The notes under the pieces: generated by a model
Told to the model about the DNA's origin: nothing
Seen by the model: only the letters and a program-made list of their open reading frames with translations
Database searches by the model: none
NCBI RefSeq assembly: GCF_030269645.1
Contig: NZ_BSTR01000046.1
Location: 1-62,090, forward strand
DNA from: Actinokineospora sp. NBRC 105648
Lineage (GTDB): Bacteria > Actinomycetota > Actinomycetes > Mycobacteriales > Pseudonocardiaceae
DNA: 62,090 nt
Direction of reading: 5' to 3'
Part shown: piece after piece, positions 33,364 to 41,617 of the stretch
Position numbering within the stretch: the stretch's first letter is position 1
How the letters are laid out: each line of letters starts with the position of its first letter
Translations under genes and position numbers: made by a program

Positions 33364-33379
33364 ACCGGTGATCACCGGT
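33364..33379. promoter_or_regulatory. Perfect 16-bp palindrome upstream of the CHAT operon
   Basis: ACCGGTGATCACCGGT lies 36-51 bases before the CHAT gene start, in the 109-base gap after the ABC-F gene. It is placed where an operator would be expected, but GC-rich palindromes of this size can occur by chance; no regulator gene is adjacent. Confidence 0.35.
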
Positions 33380-33414
33380 GGGATCCTGGACCGGTCCGGT
33401 GTCGACGCGGCGAG

Positions 33415-36400
33415 GTGGTGAGCAGGGTGGGCGACCCGAGTCCCGACCCGGACACCGTCATCGCGCTGCTGGGCGCGGACGAGGTGGACTACCCGCCCGT
33501 GCGCGCCGCGGCGCTGGCCGCGCTCTCCGGGTTGGGTGATTCGCCCGAGGACGGCGACCGCGCCGTGCGGCTGCGCTTCCTGCTGGGCACCGCCGCGCTC
33601 AACCACTGCCTGACGACCGAGGGCGCCGACGCGGAGCTGGCCTTCGCGATCGACCACCTGCGCGCGGCCCGCGACACGGTCGCCGACGGCGAGGGCAGGT
33701 GGCTCGTGGGTCGCGTACTCGGCCGGGCGCTGGCCCACCGCCTCATCGCCAATCCTGACGACCCGGCGGGCACCGCCCTCGCGGACGAGGCGATCGCGGA
33801 GCTGACCCTGGGCACGGCGGCCTTCGACCCGGACGACCCACGCGACACCGAACCCGCGCGGCTCAACGAGATCCTGCTGCGCACGTGCGTCGTGCGCCGG
33901 GTGGACGACGACCCGGCGAACATCGTCGAGCTCACCGACGCCCTCGCCCGGCTGGCGGCGGCGCACGGGGACGCGACCGACCCGAGGGCCAGGTTCGACC
34001 GGGCCATGGCCGAGCTGGCCGAGGCCGCCCGACCCGTCCTGACCGCGGGCGGGGGCGATCCGTTCACCGCCGACGTCGCGGAGCTGCGAACGCTGTACGA
34101 CCAGGCCCGGACCCGGGCCACCGCGCCGTTGAACGCGCTGGAGGACATCCTCGCCGGCCTGCCGCAACCCCCCGAGCTGGTCCGGCTGCGCGCGGGCTTG
34201 CGAACGCTCTCCGAGGCGGGGGGCTCGACGGCGGACATCCCCGAGCACGCCGTGCTCTCCATCCTCGAGGACCTGGGTCAGTCGGACGCGCCCGCGCTGC
34301 CGCTGTTCGAGGCGAGCATGCGGTTGTACCTGGCGGTCAAGCGCACGGGCGTGGCCCCGCACGCCGAGGTCATCAGGACCTTCGCGGTGATCCAGGAAGC
34401 ACTCGACGCCGAACCGGCGTGGGCGATGGCGCGCGAGCTGGCCCGCAACCTCACGCTGCTGCCCCGCGAGGCGCCCAGCACGCCGGCCGAGCACGCCCGT
34501 GAGCTGGAGATGCTCGACTGGGCGCTCGACGACCTGCCCGAGGACGACCCCCGACGCCCCCAAGTGCTCAGCAGGCGGGGCGCCGCCATGCTGCTCGCCA
34601 CCGCGCGGGGATCCGCTGACTCCCGTGCCGAAGCCCGCCAAGCGCTGCGCGACGCGCTGGCGCACCAGGGCGACGAGGACCTGGCCGCGGTGAACCACAC
34701 CATGCTGGCCGCGGACGACCTGCTGGAACGGCTGCTGGACAGCGACTTCAGCGACGCCGACGACGTCGTGCACCGGCTGCGCGCGGCGATCGAGGCGAGC
34801 CCGGACAACGAGCGGTTGCGGCTGGCGCTGGGCCCGATGCTCAGCTCGATGTGGGTGCTGCGGCACATCGACCAGGGTGGCCTGGAGCTGCTGGACGCCG
34901 CGCGCGCCATCCTCGGGTCCACCGCGCCCGACCTCGACCGGACCACCACCCTGCCGGTGAACGACGAGCTGCGCGAGCACCTCGAGGTGGTGCCCGGGAT
35001 GGTCGACCTGGCCATGGGCCTGCTGCGCCCGGACCAGCCCGGCGGCGTGACGGCGCCGTCGATGGAGGCGCTGCGCGAGCTGCGCGGCCGGACCCGGTCG
35101 GGGTACCTCCGCGAGGGCGTGGACAGCCTGACCAAGATGGCCCGGTTGATCCCGCTGATGACCAACCCCGACCAGCTCCCACGCGCGGGCGAGGTGGCCG
35201 CGCTCAAGGAGGCGTTCGACGACGTCCTGGCCGACAGCTGGGAGAACCACCCGCAGGAGTTGCGAACCCGGCTCGAGCCGCTGATCCGCGGGATGATGCT
35301 GGGCTTCAAGGGCGCCACGACCCGGGACCGGACCGCCCTCGAGGAGGCCGTCGCGACGCTGGCGCCGGTGTGCGACGACCCGGCGCGGACCGACCACGTC
35401 CGCGGCCAGGCCGCGAGCTCCCTGGGTTTCGTGCTCTACCAGCGCTATCGCCTGACCTTCCGGCGCGGCGACCTGGCGGCGGCGATCCACCGGCTGGAAC
35501 AGGCCAGGCGGATCGTCGTGAACGAGCCGGTGTCCAAGGACAACGCGACCGCGCTGACCCTGCTGATGGAGTGCTACGCGGTGCGCGACGACCGCGCGCT
35601 CGGCGACCGGGACCGGGCTACCGACGTCGGGCTGGAGGCGTTGCGGTGGCGCTCGACCGACGTGCTGCTGCAGAGCAGCGCCGGGCGCGGGTGGGCCAAG
35701 GCGCTGGACGCGAGCGGTGAGGCCGCCGGTGTCGCCCAGCTCGCCTTGGTGGCCGGGCGGCCCGAGGACGCGGTGCGCGCGCTGGAGCTGGGGCGGGCGA
35801 TGGTGCTGCACGCCACCACGATCGACCACACGGTCGCCGCGCTGCTGCTCGCGGGCGGGCACACCGCGCTCGCCGAGGAGTGGGGCCGGGAGGGCACCCG
35901 GGAACGGCCGTGGGACGACGTCGACCCCGCCGCACTGTCCGAACAGGACATGATGGACGCGTTGCGCGTCCCGATGCCCAGCGACCTGCGCGAGCGGGTG
36001 GTGCGGGCGCTGGACGGGACACCGGAGCGGCAGGCGCTGTTCGACACGCCCTCGCCCGAGCGGATCGGCGCGGCCCTGCGCGCGTGTTCGGCCGACGCGC
36101 TGGTCTACCTGCTCCCCGCGCCGGAGCACCGCACCGAGGGCCTCCTGCTGGTCGTGCGATCCGACGGTGGCCTGCGGGAGCACAAGGTCGACCTGACCGG
36201 GCAGGAGAAGGTGCTCGAGGAGTTCAGACAGGCACGGGCCGAGCACGAGGACGCCCGACCGGATGACGGTGGTGGGTCGGCCGAGGCTGCCGGGGCACGC
36301 TGGCGGGCCGCGTTGCACGCGCTCGCCGAGTGGTCCTGGAAGGCATTGGAACCGTTGCTGGGCAACGGGAATCCGCCGGGACGACTGGTGCTGGTGCCGG

Positions 36401-37224
36401 TCGGTCCGCTGGCCGTCGTGCCGTGGCACGCCGCCCGGCGGCGCGCGGGCGGGCGGTGGCGCCACGCCTGTCAGGACACCACCATCAGCTACATCGCCTC
36501 GGCCCGCCAGCTGGTCGACGTCAGCGTCCGCGACCGTCGCGTGTGGACGGATGAGCCCGCGGTGGTGCGCTCGCAGTCGGGCAGGTTGTTCTGGACCTCG
36601 CACGAGGCGACCGCGACGCACCGGCACTTCTACCCGTCGGGCACCTACCTCGGCGACCCCGAGGCCACGGGCCGCTCCAGTCGCGCGGTCGCCCGCGACG
36701 TGCGCGCGCTCCTCCCCGGCCCGGACGGCCCCGGCGCGTCCCTGCTGCACCTGAGCTGCCACGCGCACGCCACCTCGCCGCCCATCGAGTCCTACCTCGC
36801 CCTCGACAGCCAGACCCGGCTCACCGTGCGGGAGATCCTGGAGCGGGCCAGGGACCGGCCCGCAGACTCCCCCGGCGCGCTCGTCGTGCTGCCCACCTGC
36901 GTCAGCGACACCACCGACGGCCGCGCCCTGGACGAACCGCTCACCCTGGCCAGCAGCTTCCTGGCGGCCGGGGCCAGCGGTGTGGTGGGCACCCGCTGGC
37001 AGGTCGACGACCGGCCCACCGCGCTGCTGATGACCCTGTTCCACCACTACCTCAACCGGGGCTACGACGACCCCGCCACCGCGCTGCGGCTCGCCCAGGT
37101 GTTCCTGATCGAACGCGACCGGGCACTGCCGCCGACCGTCGACCCGGTCCTGGCCGAGGAGCTGCCGCACCTCGACGCCGAGGACATCGACACCTGGTCC
37201 GGCTTCGGCTACCAGGGTCGCTGA
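33415..37224 (+). CDS. Large helical-repeat protein with C-terminal CHAT caspase-like protease domain
   Basis: The 1269-residue protein begins with about 850 residues of helical, TPR-like sequence (many L-A-A/L-E repeats such as EQARRIVVNEPVSKDNATAL and ALELGRAMVLHATTIDHTVA). The last 400 residues form a CHAT domain, with the catalytic pair visible as His1116 in LLHLSCHAHA and Cys1162 in VVLPTCVSDTTDG. Both are intact, so it should be an active protease. CHAT proteases act as effectors in bacterial immunity (gasdermin cleavage, Craspase-type cleavage) and in cell death. The gene starts a four-gene operon with Hsp70 (13-base gap), an antitoxin-like gene and a RES-like gene. GTG at 33415 or 33418. 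The client is unknown; the helical part probably senses a partner such as Hsp70 (inference). Confidence 0.9.
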   Translation: MVSRVGDPSPDPDTVIALLGADEVDYPPVRAAALAALSGLGDSPEDGDRAVRLRFLLGTAALNHCLTTEGADAELAFAIDHLRAARDTVADGEGRWLVGRVLGRALAHRLIANPDDPAGTALADEAIAELTLGTAAFDPDDPRDTEPARLNEILLRTCVVRRVDDDPANIVELTDALARLAAAHGDATDPRARFDRAMAELAEAARPVLTAGGGDPFTADVAELRTLYDQARTRATAPLNALEDILAGLPQPPELVRLRAGLRTLSEAGGSTADIPEHAVLSILEDLGQSDAPALPLFEASMRLYLAVKRTGVAPHAEVIRTFAVIQEALDAEPAWAMARELARNLTLLPREAPSTPAEHARELEMLDWALDDLPEDDPRRPQVLSRRGAAMLLATARGSADSRAEARQALRDALAHQGDEDLAAVNHTMLAADDLLERLLDSDFSDADDVVHRLRAAIEASPDNERLRLALGPMLSSMWVLRHIDQGGLELLDAARAILGSTAPDLDRTTTLPVNDELREHLEVVPGMVDLAMGLLRPDQPGGVTAPSMEALRELRGRTRSGYLREGVDSLTKMARLIPLMTNPDQLPRAGEVAALKEAFDDVLADSWENHPQELRTRLEPLIRGMMLGFKGATTRDRTALEEAVATLAPVCDDPARTDHVRGQAASSLGFVLYQRYRLTFRRGDLAAAIHRLEQARRIVVNEPVSKDNATALTLLMECYAVRDDRALGDRDRATDVGLEALRWRSTDVLLQSSAGRGWAKALDASGEAAGVAQLALVAGRPEDAVRALELGRAMVLHATTIDHTVAALLLAGGHTALAEEWGREGTRERPWDDVDPAALSEQDMMDALRVPMPSDLRERVVRALDGTPERQALFDTPSPERIGAALRACSADALVYLLPAPEHRTEGLLLVVRSDGGLREHKVDLTGQEKVLEEFRQARAEHEDARPDDGGGSAEAAGARWRAALHALAEWSWKALEPLLGNGNPPGRLVLVPVGPLAVVPWHAARRRAGGRWRHACQDTTISYIASARQLVDVSVRDRRVWTDEPAVVRSQSGRLFWTSHEATATHRHFYPSGTYLGDPEATGRSSRAVARDVRALLPGPDGPGASLLHLSCHAHATSPPIESYLALDSQTRLTVREILERARDRPADSPGALVVLPTCVSDTTDGRALDEPLTLASSFLAAGASGVVGTRWQVDDRPTALLMTLFHHYLNRGYDDPATALRLAQVFLIERDRALPPTVDPVLAEELPHLDAEDIDTWSGFGYQGR

Positions 37225-37237
37225 GCGAAGGACACCG

Positions 37238-38899
37238 ATGACGACCACCACGACAGCGGGCACGACGACAGCGGGCACGGCCGCCCGGCCGTTCGGGATC
37301 GACCTGGGCACCACGCACTCGTGCCTGGCCTACATCGACGACGCGGGCAAGCCGGTCGTGGTGCGCACGGTCAACGGGGACGAGACGCTGCCCTCGGTCG
37401 TCTACTTCGAGGCCCCCGGCCAGGTCACCGTCGGCAAGGCGGCCCGCAACGCCGCCGTCGCCGCGCCGCACCTGGTGTCCCGGCTGGTGAAGCGCAAGAT
37501 GGGCCGCGTCGACGCGGTCGAGACCTACCACGGCCGCGACTACCGGCCGGAGGAGATCTCCGCGCTGATCTTGCGCGAACTGGTCCGCGCCACCGAGGAG
37601 AACAGCGGGCAGGTGGTGCGCGAGGTGGTGATCACCGTGCCCGCCTACTTCGGCGTGGCCGAGCGGCGGGCGACCAGGCGGGCGGGTGAGATCGCCGGCC
37701 TGGTGGTGCGCGACGTGCTGGCCGAGCCGGTGTCGGCGGCGCTGCACTACCAGTCCGTCGGCATCTCCGACCGGGTCCGGCACCTGCTGGTGTGCGACCT
37801 GGGCGGCGGCACCTACGACACCACGGTGCTCCGGCTCGAGGGCCACGAGGTGCACGTCGTGTGCACCGACGGCGACCTGGCGCTGGGCGGGGCCGACTGG
37901 GACGAGCTGATCCGCGCGGACCTGGTCGCGCAGTTCGCCGCCGCGCACCCCGCCCTGGACCCGACCGCCGACCTGGTCTTCCGCCAGGACGTCGACGAGC
38001 TGGCCGAGCAGCTCAAGCGGGACCTCAGCCACGTCCAGACCAAGCGGGTGGACCTGCGCTTCCGCGGCGCGGTCGGCAAGGTCGAGCTGACCAGGGCGCG
38101 GTTGGAGGAGCTGACCGCGGGACTGCTCGACCGGGTCGTCGAGGTGACCGAGCGGACCATGGCCAAGGCGCGCCGGGCCGGGGTGACCGAGTTCGACGAG
38201 GTGCTGCTGGTCGGCGGCATGAGCAAGGTCCCCTCGGTGCGCACCGCCCTGCGCGACCGGCTCGGGCTGCGCGGCCGCGCGTTCGAGCCGGACCTGGCGG
38301 TGGCCAAGGGCGCGGCGCTGTACGCGGTGATCGACAAGCTCAAGGTCAGCGGTGGACCGGAGGAGGACTCGGTGCGCGCGGTGGCCGCGATGCTCGGCGC
38401 CGACGAGGAGCGCGTGCGCGGGTTGGCGCGGACGACGGTGAACACCACCGTGCCGCGCGGTTTCGGTGTGATGGGCGTGGACGCGCGGGACCCGGTGGTG
38501 CTGACCGACCCGCTGGCGGCGCGCAAGATGATCGTGCACCTGCTGCCCGCCGACACCCCGCTGCCCGCCGACTCGGGGCCGTTCACCTTCCTCACCAGCG
38601 TGCCCAACCAGCGGATGGTCGAGATCGAGGTGTGGGAGCAGACCAGCCCCGAGGAGTCCGAAGACCTCGCCGACAACGTCCGCATCGGGCGCGGGCTGCT
38701 CAAGGGGATCCCGGCGATGCCCGCCCGGTCACCGCTGGAGGTCACGTTCTTCATGTCGGCCACCGGTGAGCTGACCGTCAGCGCGACCGAGCCGACCTCG
38801 CGCGCGGCCGTCCAGTTCGAGCTGCACATCGGCGGGATGGACGAGGCGGAGCTGAAACGGTCCACCCGCGACATCGGCGGGTTCGAGGTGAGCGGGTGA
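37238..38899 (+). CDS. Hsp70-like chaperone ATPase (1), short form
   Basis: The 553-residue protein has an Hsp70 ATPase domain: phosphate-1 GIDLGTTHSCLAYI, ITVPAYFGVAERRA, phosphate-2 LLVCDLGGGTYDTTV, and adenosine motif VLLVGGMSKVPSV. A beta-type substrate domain follows, containing PRGFGVMGVDARDPVVLTD and QRMVEIEVWEQ. It stops near residue 550, so the alpha-helical lid and EEVD-type tail of DnaK (about 610-640 residues) are largely absent. It begins with a Thr-rich tail (TTTTTAGTTTAGTA). It is co-transcribed after the CHAT gene, and its stop overlaps the antitoxin-like gene by four bases. Two more Hsp70 genes of the same short type lie in the convergent operon. It probably holds or presents a client to the CHAT protease or the toxin (inference). 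Confidence 0.93.
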   Translation: MTTTTTAGTTTAGTAARPFGIDLGTTHSCLAYIDDAGKPVVVRTVNGDETLPSVVYFEAPGQVTVGKAARNAAVAAPHLVSRLVKRKMGRVDAVETYHGRDYRPEEISALILRELVRATEENSGQVVREVVITVPAYFGVAERRATRRAGEIAGLVVRDVLAEPVSAALHYQSVGISDRVRHLLVCDLGGGTYDTTVLRLEGHEVHVVCTDGDLALGGADWDELIRADLVAQFAAAHPALDPTADLVFRQDVDELAEQLKRDLSHVQTKRVDLRFRGAVGKVELTRARLEELTAGLLDRVVEVTERTMAKARRAGVTEFDEVLLVGGMSKVPSVRTALRDRLGLRGRAFEPDLAVAKGAALYAVIDKLKVSGGPEEDSVRAVAAMLGADEERVRGLARTTVNTTVPRGFGVMGVDARDPVVLTDPLAARKMIVHLLPADTPLPADSGPFTFLTSVPNQRMVEIEVWEQTSPEESEDLADNVRIGRGLLKGIPAMPARSPLEVTFFMSATGELTVSATEPTSRAAVQFELHIGGMDEAELKRSTRDIGGFEVSG

Positions 38900-39561
38900 C
38901 CGCCGGGACGCCGGGGGCGATCGCCCGGCTGACCGAGCTGTGGGGGGACGTCCGGTCCCGGCTCGCCCCGGACCGCGACGCCGAACTGCTGGCGCTGACC
39001 CGCCGCTACACCGACGCCGTGCTGCCCGGCGACATCGACCGCACCGAGCAGGCGATCGCGCACCTGCTGTCGCGATCACTGCCACGCGAGCACCCCGTCC
39101 GCACGGCGCTCGCGGGCGCCGTCCCCCGGCTGAACCGGCCACCGACGATGGACGAGACCCGCGCCCGCGTCCGACTCGTGGAGGGTCTGCGGGCGGTACT
39201 GGACCCGGCGGGCAGGCCGCCGACAGTCGACGAGGTCGCCACCGCTGCGACCGCCAGGCTGCTACGCGCGGCCGCCGTGACCGACGAGGACGTGCCCGAC
39301 CCGGTACCGCACCTGATCCGACTGGACCGCCCGGACGGGACCGGCCAGTGGCCGGCGTTCCAGTTCGGCCCGGACGGGCGACCGCTGGCGACCGTGCTGG
39401 CGGTCAACCGGATCCTGGAGGCCGAGGAGGACCCGTGGGGCGTGGCCGACTGGTGGCTGGGCGCGCACACCGCACTGCCGGACACACCGGCGAACCTGCT
39501 GGGTCGGGTGGACGCCTCGGTGCTGATCGCGGCCGCGCGCGCCGAACGATGGGAGGGCTGA
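38896..39561 (+). CDS. Xre/MbcA/ParS-like (DUF2384-type) putative antitoxin
   Basis: The 221-residue protein has a C-terminal part that reads PAFQFGPDGRPLATVLAVNR, then DPWGVADWWLGAHTALPDTP and a final helix with SVLIAAARAERWEG. This is the layout of the MbcA/ParS/Xre toxin-binding domain that partners RES toxins. There, the segments F-Q-F, W-x-x-x-x-W-W and an aliphatic helix before the end are typical. The first 120 residues are helical and charged, without a clear helix-turn-helix. The gene overlaps the Hsp70 stop by four bases and is followed by the RES-like gene, as in RES-Xre modules. It would neutralise the RES protein (inference). Confidence 0.65.
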   Translation: MTAGTPGAIARLTELWGDVRSRLAPDRDAELLALTRRYTDAVLPGDIDRTEQAIAHLLSRSLPREHPVRTALAGAVPRLNRPPTMDETRARVRLVEGLRAVLDPAGRPPTVDEVATAATARLLRAAAVTDEDVPDPVPHLIRLDRPDGTGQWPAFQFGPDGRPLATVLAVNRILEAEEDPWGVADWWLGAHTALPDTPANLLGRVDASVLIAAARAERWEG

Positions 39562-39563
39562 CC

Positions 39564-40202
39564 GTGCCGGACATCGACCCACCCGCGGACTACGACGGCA
39601 CACCGAGGCGCCACCTGCTCGCCGCGAACACCCCGGTCTGGCGCCTGCACCCGGTCTCCCGCTCCCCCTTCGAGTTCGCCGAGTCCACCGAGGGCGACCG
39701 CTTCCCCGGCCGTGCCCACCGCGGCGCAGACGAGCCACGCGGCCTCGTCGCCGAGATCTTGCTGCGCTCCCTGCCACCGACCGACCGATTCCGCACCCTG
39801 CCCCGAGTCCGGGTCAAGGGCAGGCGGATGACCGCACTGGCCACAGAGGACGAACTGGAACTCCTGACCCTCTGCGACGCCACCGACCTCGCGGCCGTCG
39901 GCCAGACCCACTGGCTGATCACCACCACCGACTGCGATTCTGAGCGAATGCGCCGGTGGACGGACTGGCTGCGGGACCGGGCACCGGAGGCAGCGGGCTT
40001 CATCTGGCCAGCGCGACGGGCACCGCAAGACCGGTTGGTGGTGTTGTTCGAGGACCGGGTGTTGCGGGACAAGGTGTTCCAGCCGGACCCCTTGGTGAGC
40101 GTGGACCTGGAGACGGAGTTCGGCGCACTGTGGCTGAACACACTGCTGGTACACCACGGATATCGAGTCAGTCCGCCCCGGACCCGACCAGCCCAGAGAT
40201 GA
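39564..40202 (+). CDS. RES-domain-like putative NAD-degrading toxin
   Basis: The 212-residue protein contains the RES-like run WRLHPVSRSPFEFAESTEGD, then RFPGRA and RGLVAEILLRSLPPTDRF. The Arg and Glu of the family are visible; the usual Tyr of the R-x-x-Y region is not clear, so activity is uncertain. RES toxins such as MbcT phosphorolyse or hydrolyse NAD+. GTG at 39564 is preferred (GGAGGG seven bases upstream); an in-frame ATG at 39549 would add five residues. Its partner-like gene 38896-39561 is two bases upstream, and both are in one operon with CHAT and Hsp70. Another RES-like N-terminus is at 53784-54782. Confidence 0.6.
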   Translation: MPDIDPPADYDGTPRRHLLAANTPVWRLHPVSRSPFEFAESTEGDRFPGRAHRGADEPRGLVAEILLRSLPPTDRFRTLPRVRVKGRRMTALATEDELELLTLCDATDLAAVGQTHWLITTTDCDSERMRRWTDWLRDRAPEAAGFIWPARRAPQDRLVVLFEDRVLRDKVFQPDPLVSVDLETEFGALWLNTLLVHHGYRVSPPRTRPAQR

Positions 40203-40346
40203 ACCGGGACCTGAACCCAACGACTGGCTGACTACCAGCCCGCCCCTCGGCCCTCAGGTCCCTCGGGCCCCTAGCTCTTAGCTTTGATCTTGTCCGTCAC
40301 TCTCTAAATGCCGAGCCCGCTGGTACGCAAGACCCGTTACGCCAGT
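40203..40346. other. Spacer with the conserved B-side flank of E3
   Basis: After the RES-like stop there is about 100 bases of unremarkable sequence, then GAGCCCGCTGGTACGCAAGA and CCCGTTACG immediately left of E3. Read on the minus strand this is the same flank as beside E1, E4 and E5. No gene was seen. Confidence 0.6.
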
Positions 40347-40485
40347 GCTCGATTGGGTGGACTGCCTTCGTGTGGGGGGAGAGCACCGCTAAACTTGCCG
40401 TGTGGTGGGGATGCCCTTCACCCGCCCTTTTTCACCACCGCGGTTCTCTAGGGGCCCCACGCGAAGGCAGTCCAGCCAATCGAGC
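40347..40485 (-). repeat. Palindromic element E3 (about 139 bp)
   Basis: The left arm starts GCTCGATTGGGTGGACTGCC and the right arm closes GGCAGTCCAGCCAATCGAGC. It is the E1 type in reverse orientation: the B arm with GAGAGCACCGCTAAACTTGC is left and the A arm with CTCTAGGGGCCCC is right. It lies between the convergent ends of the two conflict-island operons, where it could act as a two-way terminator. Confidence 0.88.
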
Positions 40486-40585
40486 CCCGCTCTTACTCGG
40501 GCAGCTCGGATGGTGTGCCGCACACCGACCCACGGTCGACCATGTTGGCGGCTCATCGCTGGGGCTGCCCGAGGAAAAGATAGGG

Positions 40586-40723
40586 GCTCGATCTAGTGAA
40601 CTCGCTTCGTGTGGGGCCCCTAGAGCACCGCGGTGGAGAGAAAAGGGCAGGTAAGGGCATCCCCACCCACGGCAAGTTTAGCGGCACTCTCCCCCCACAC
40701 GAAGCGAGTCCACTAGATCGAGC
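40586..40723 (+). repeat. Palindromic element E4 (about 138 bp)
   Basis: The left arm starts GCTCGATCTAGTGAACTCGC and the right arm closes GCGAGTCCACTAGATCGAGC, the same type as E2 with the A arm on the left. The inner stem has AGAGCACCGC against GCGGCACTCT. It lies 100 bases from E3 in the opposite orientation, forming a pair between the convergent operons. Confidence 0.88.
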
Positions 40724-40976
40724 AACCGTAACGGGACATGCGTACCAGCGGGGGCGGCCTCACCGCTGCGGTTATTTGGGGGGAAGGGGCTCTCTTGGGT
40801 GCTGGTGGGTTCGGCCTCTCCGCTGCGGTACCAGCCGGGCTGGGATCTTTGTTGCGTCCCAGCGGGGTCGGCCTATCCGCTGCGGTTGGGTGGGAGGTGG
40901 GGGCGGCCTTTTCGCTGGGAGTGGGTGGGGATGGGGGTGGGGTGATCTTGAACCGCGAGTGGGGGTGGGGGTTCTG
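40724..40976 (+). repeat. Degenerate repeats after E4
   Basis: The B-side flank GTAACGGGACATGCGTACCA leads into repeats of the form CCAGCGGGGTCGGCCTCTCC followed by GCTGCGGT, at irregular spacing (near 40745, 40810, 40860). A G-rich stretch follows (GGGTGGGGATGGGGGTGGGG near 40921-40945). No gene was found. Confidence 0.7.
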
Positions 40977-41603
40977 TTATCGGCGGTCTTTTCTTGTTGT
41001 GGTGAGGCTGTTGGCCATGGCCGCGATGCCCTTGTCCAGGGATTCGACGTCCGGGATGGTGGTGCGGTCTTGTTCTGTGCCCGGGCACTGCAGTCGGGTC
41101 AAGGTTGCGGCTACCTCGGTTCCCAGGCCGCGCACGACTATCCGTACGCCCATTGCGCACAGTTCTTGGGAGAGGCGGATTGCCTGGCCTCGGTTGGTCA
41201 GTCCGCCGTCGCTGAAGATGCAGAGGACCTTGTCATTCGTGCGGTCCGCGAATTCGGTGATGGCCAGTTTGAGGGCCGGGACGATGTCTGTGCCGCCGCG
41301 GATTGTTGCTGAGCGTAGGCGTTTTACGAGGGTGTCGTGGGGGGTGCCGATGGGGACGTGCACGTTCACCTTGCTGCCCCACAGGACCAGGCCGCAGCGG
41401 TAGTGCGCTGTCCTGGCCTCCTCTAGGAACCTGACCCCGCCCTTGACCGCCTGTTCCAGTGGTCTGCCGGACATCGAGCCGCTCACGTCTATGCAGAGCA
41501 GGACGTCGCCGGCGTGGCGGGCCTGGAGGGCGGGTAAGTGGGGGCCGGGTGGGGACTGGGTGAGGCCGATCGCTTCAAAGTTCTCTCGGGTCCAGGAACT
41601 CAT
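40977..41603 (-). CDS. von Willebrand factor A (vWA) domain protein
   Basis: The 208-residue protein is almost wholly one vWA domain with an intact metal-ion-dependent adhesion site. It has LLCIDVSGSMSGRPLEQAV near residue 35, the Thr in GGTDIVPAL, and the Asp in VLCIFSDGGLTNRGQA. No signal peptide, so it is cytosolic. In predicted NTP-dependent conflict systems, vWA proteins act as assembly or recruitment factors with ATPases. It is the last gene of the nine-gene minus-strand operon, 14 bases after the Hsp70 stop. ATG at 41603; GTG at 41609 is also possible. Its end faces the palindromic pair E3/E4. Confidence 0.92.
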   Translation of the reverse strand: MSSWTRENFEAIGLTQSPPGPHLPALQARHAGDVLLCIDVSGSMSGRPLEQAVKGGVRFLEEARTAHYRCGLVLWGSKVNVHVPIGTPHDTLVKRLRSATIRGGTDIVPALKLAITEFADRTNDKVLCIFSDGGLTNRGQAIRLSQELCAMGVRIVVRGLGTEVAATLTRLQCPGTEQDRTTIPDVESLDKGIAAMANSLTTTRKDRR

Positions 41604-41617
41604 CGTCACCAGTCCTC

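Noticed and set aside
33205..37314. Very long open frame opposite the CHAT gene (over 1300 codons)
   Set aside because: It is the mirror of a high-GC gene; its translation is rich in Arg, Gly, Val and His with no domain, while the plus strand carries a clear CHAT protein.
40347..40723. tRNA genes or a structured ncRNA between the convergent operons
   Set aside because: The hairpins are long palindromes without cloverleaf arms, and the same elements recur elsewhere at gene ends.
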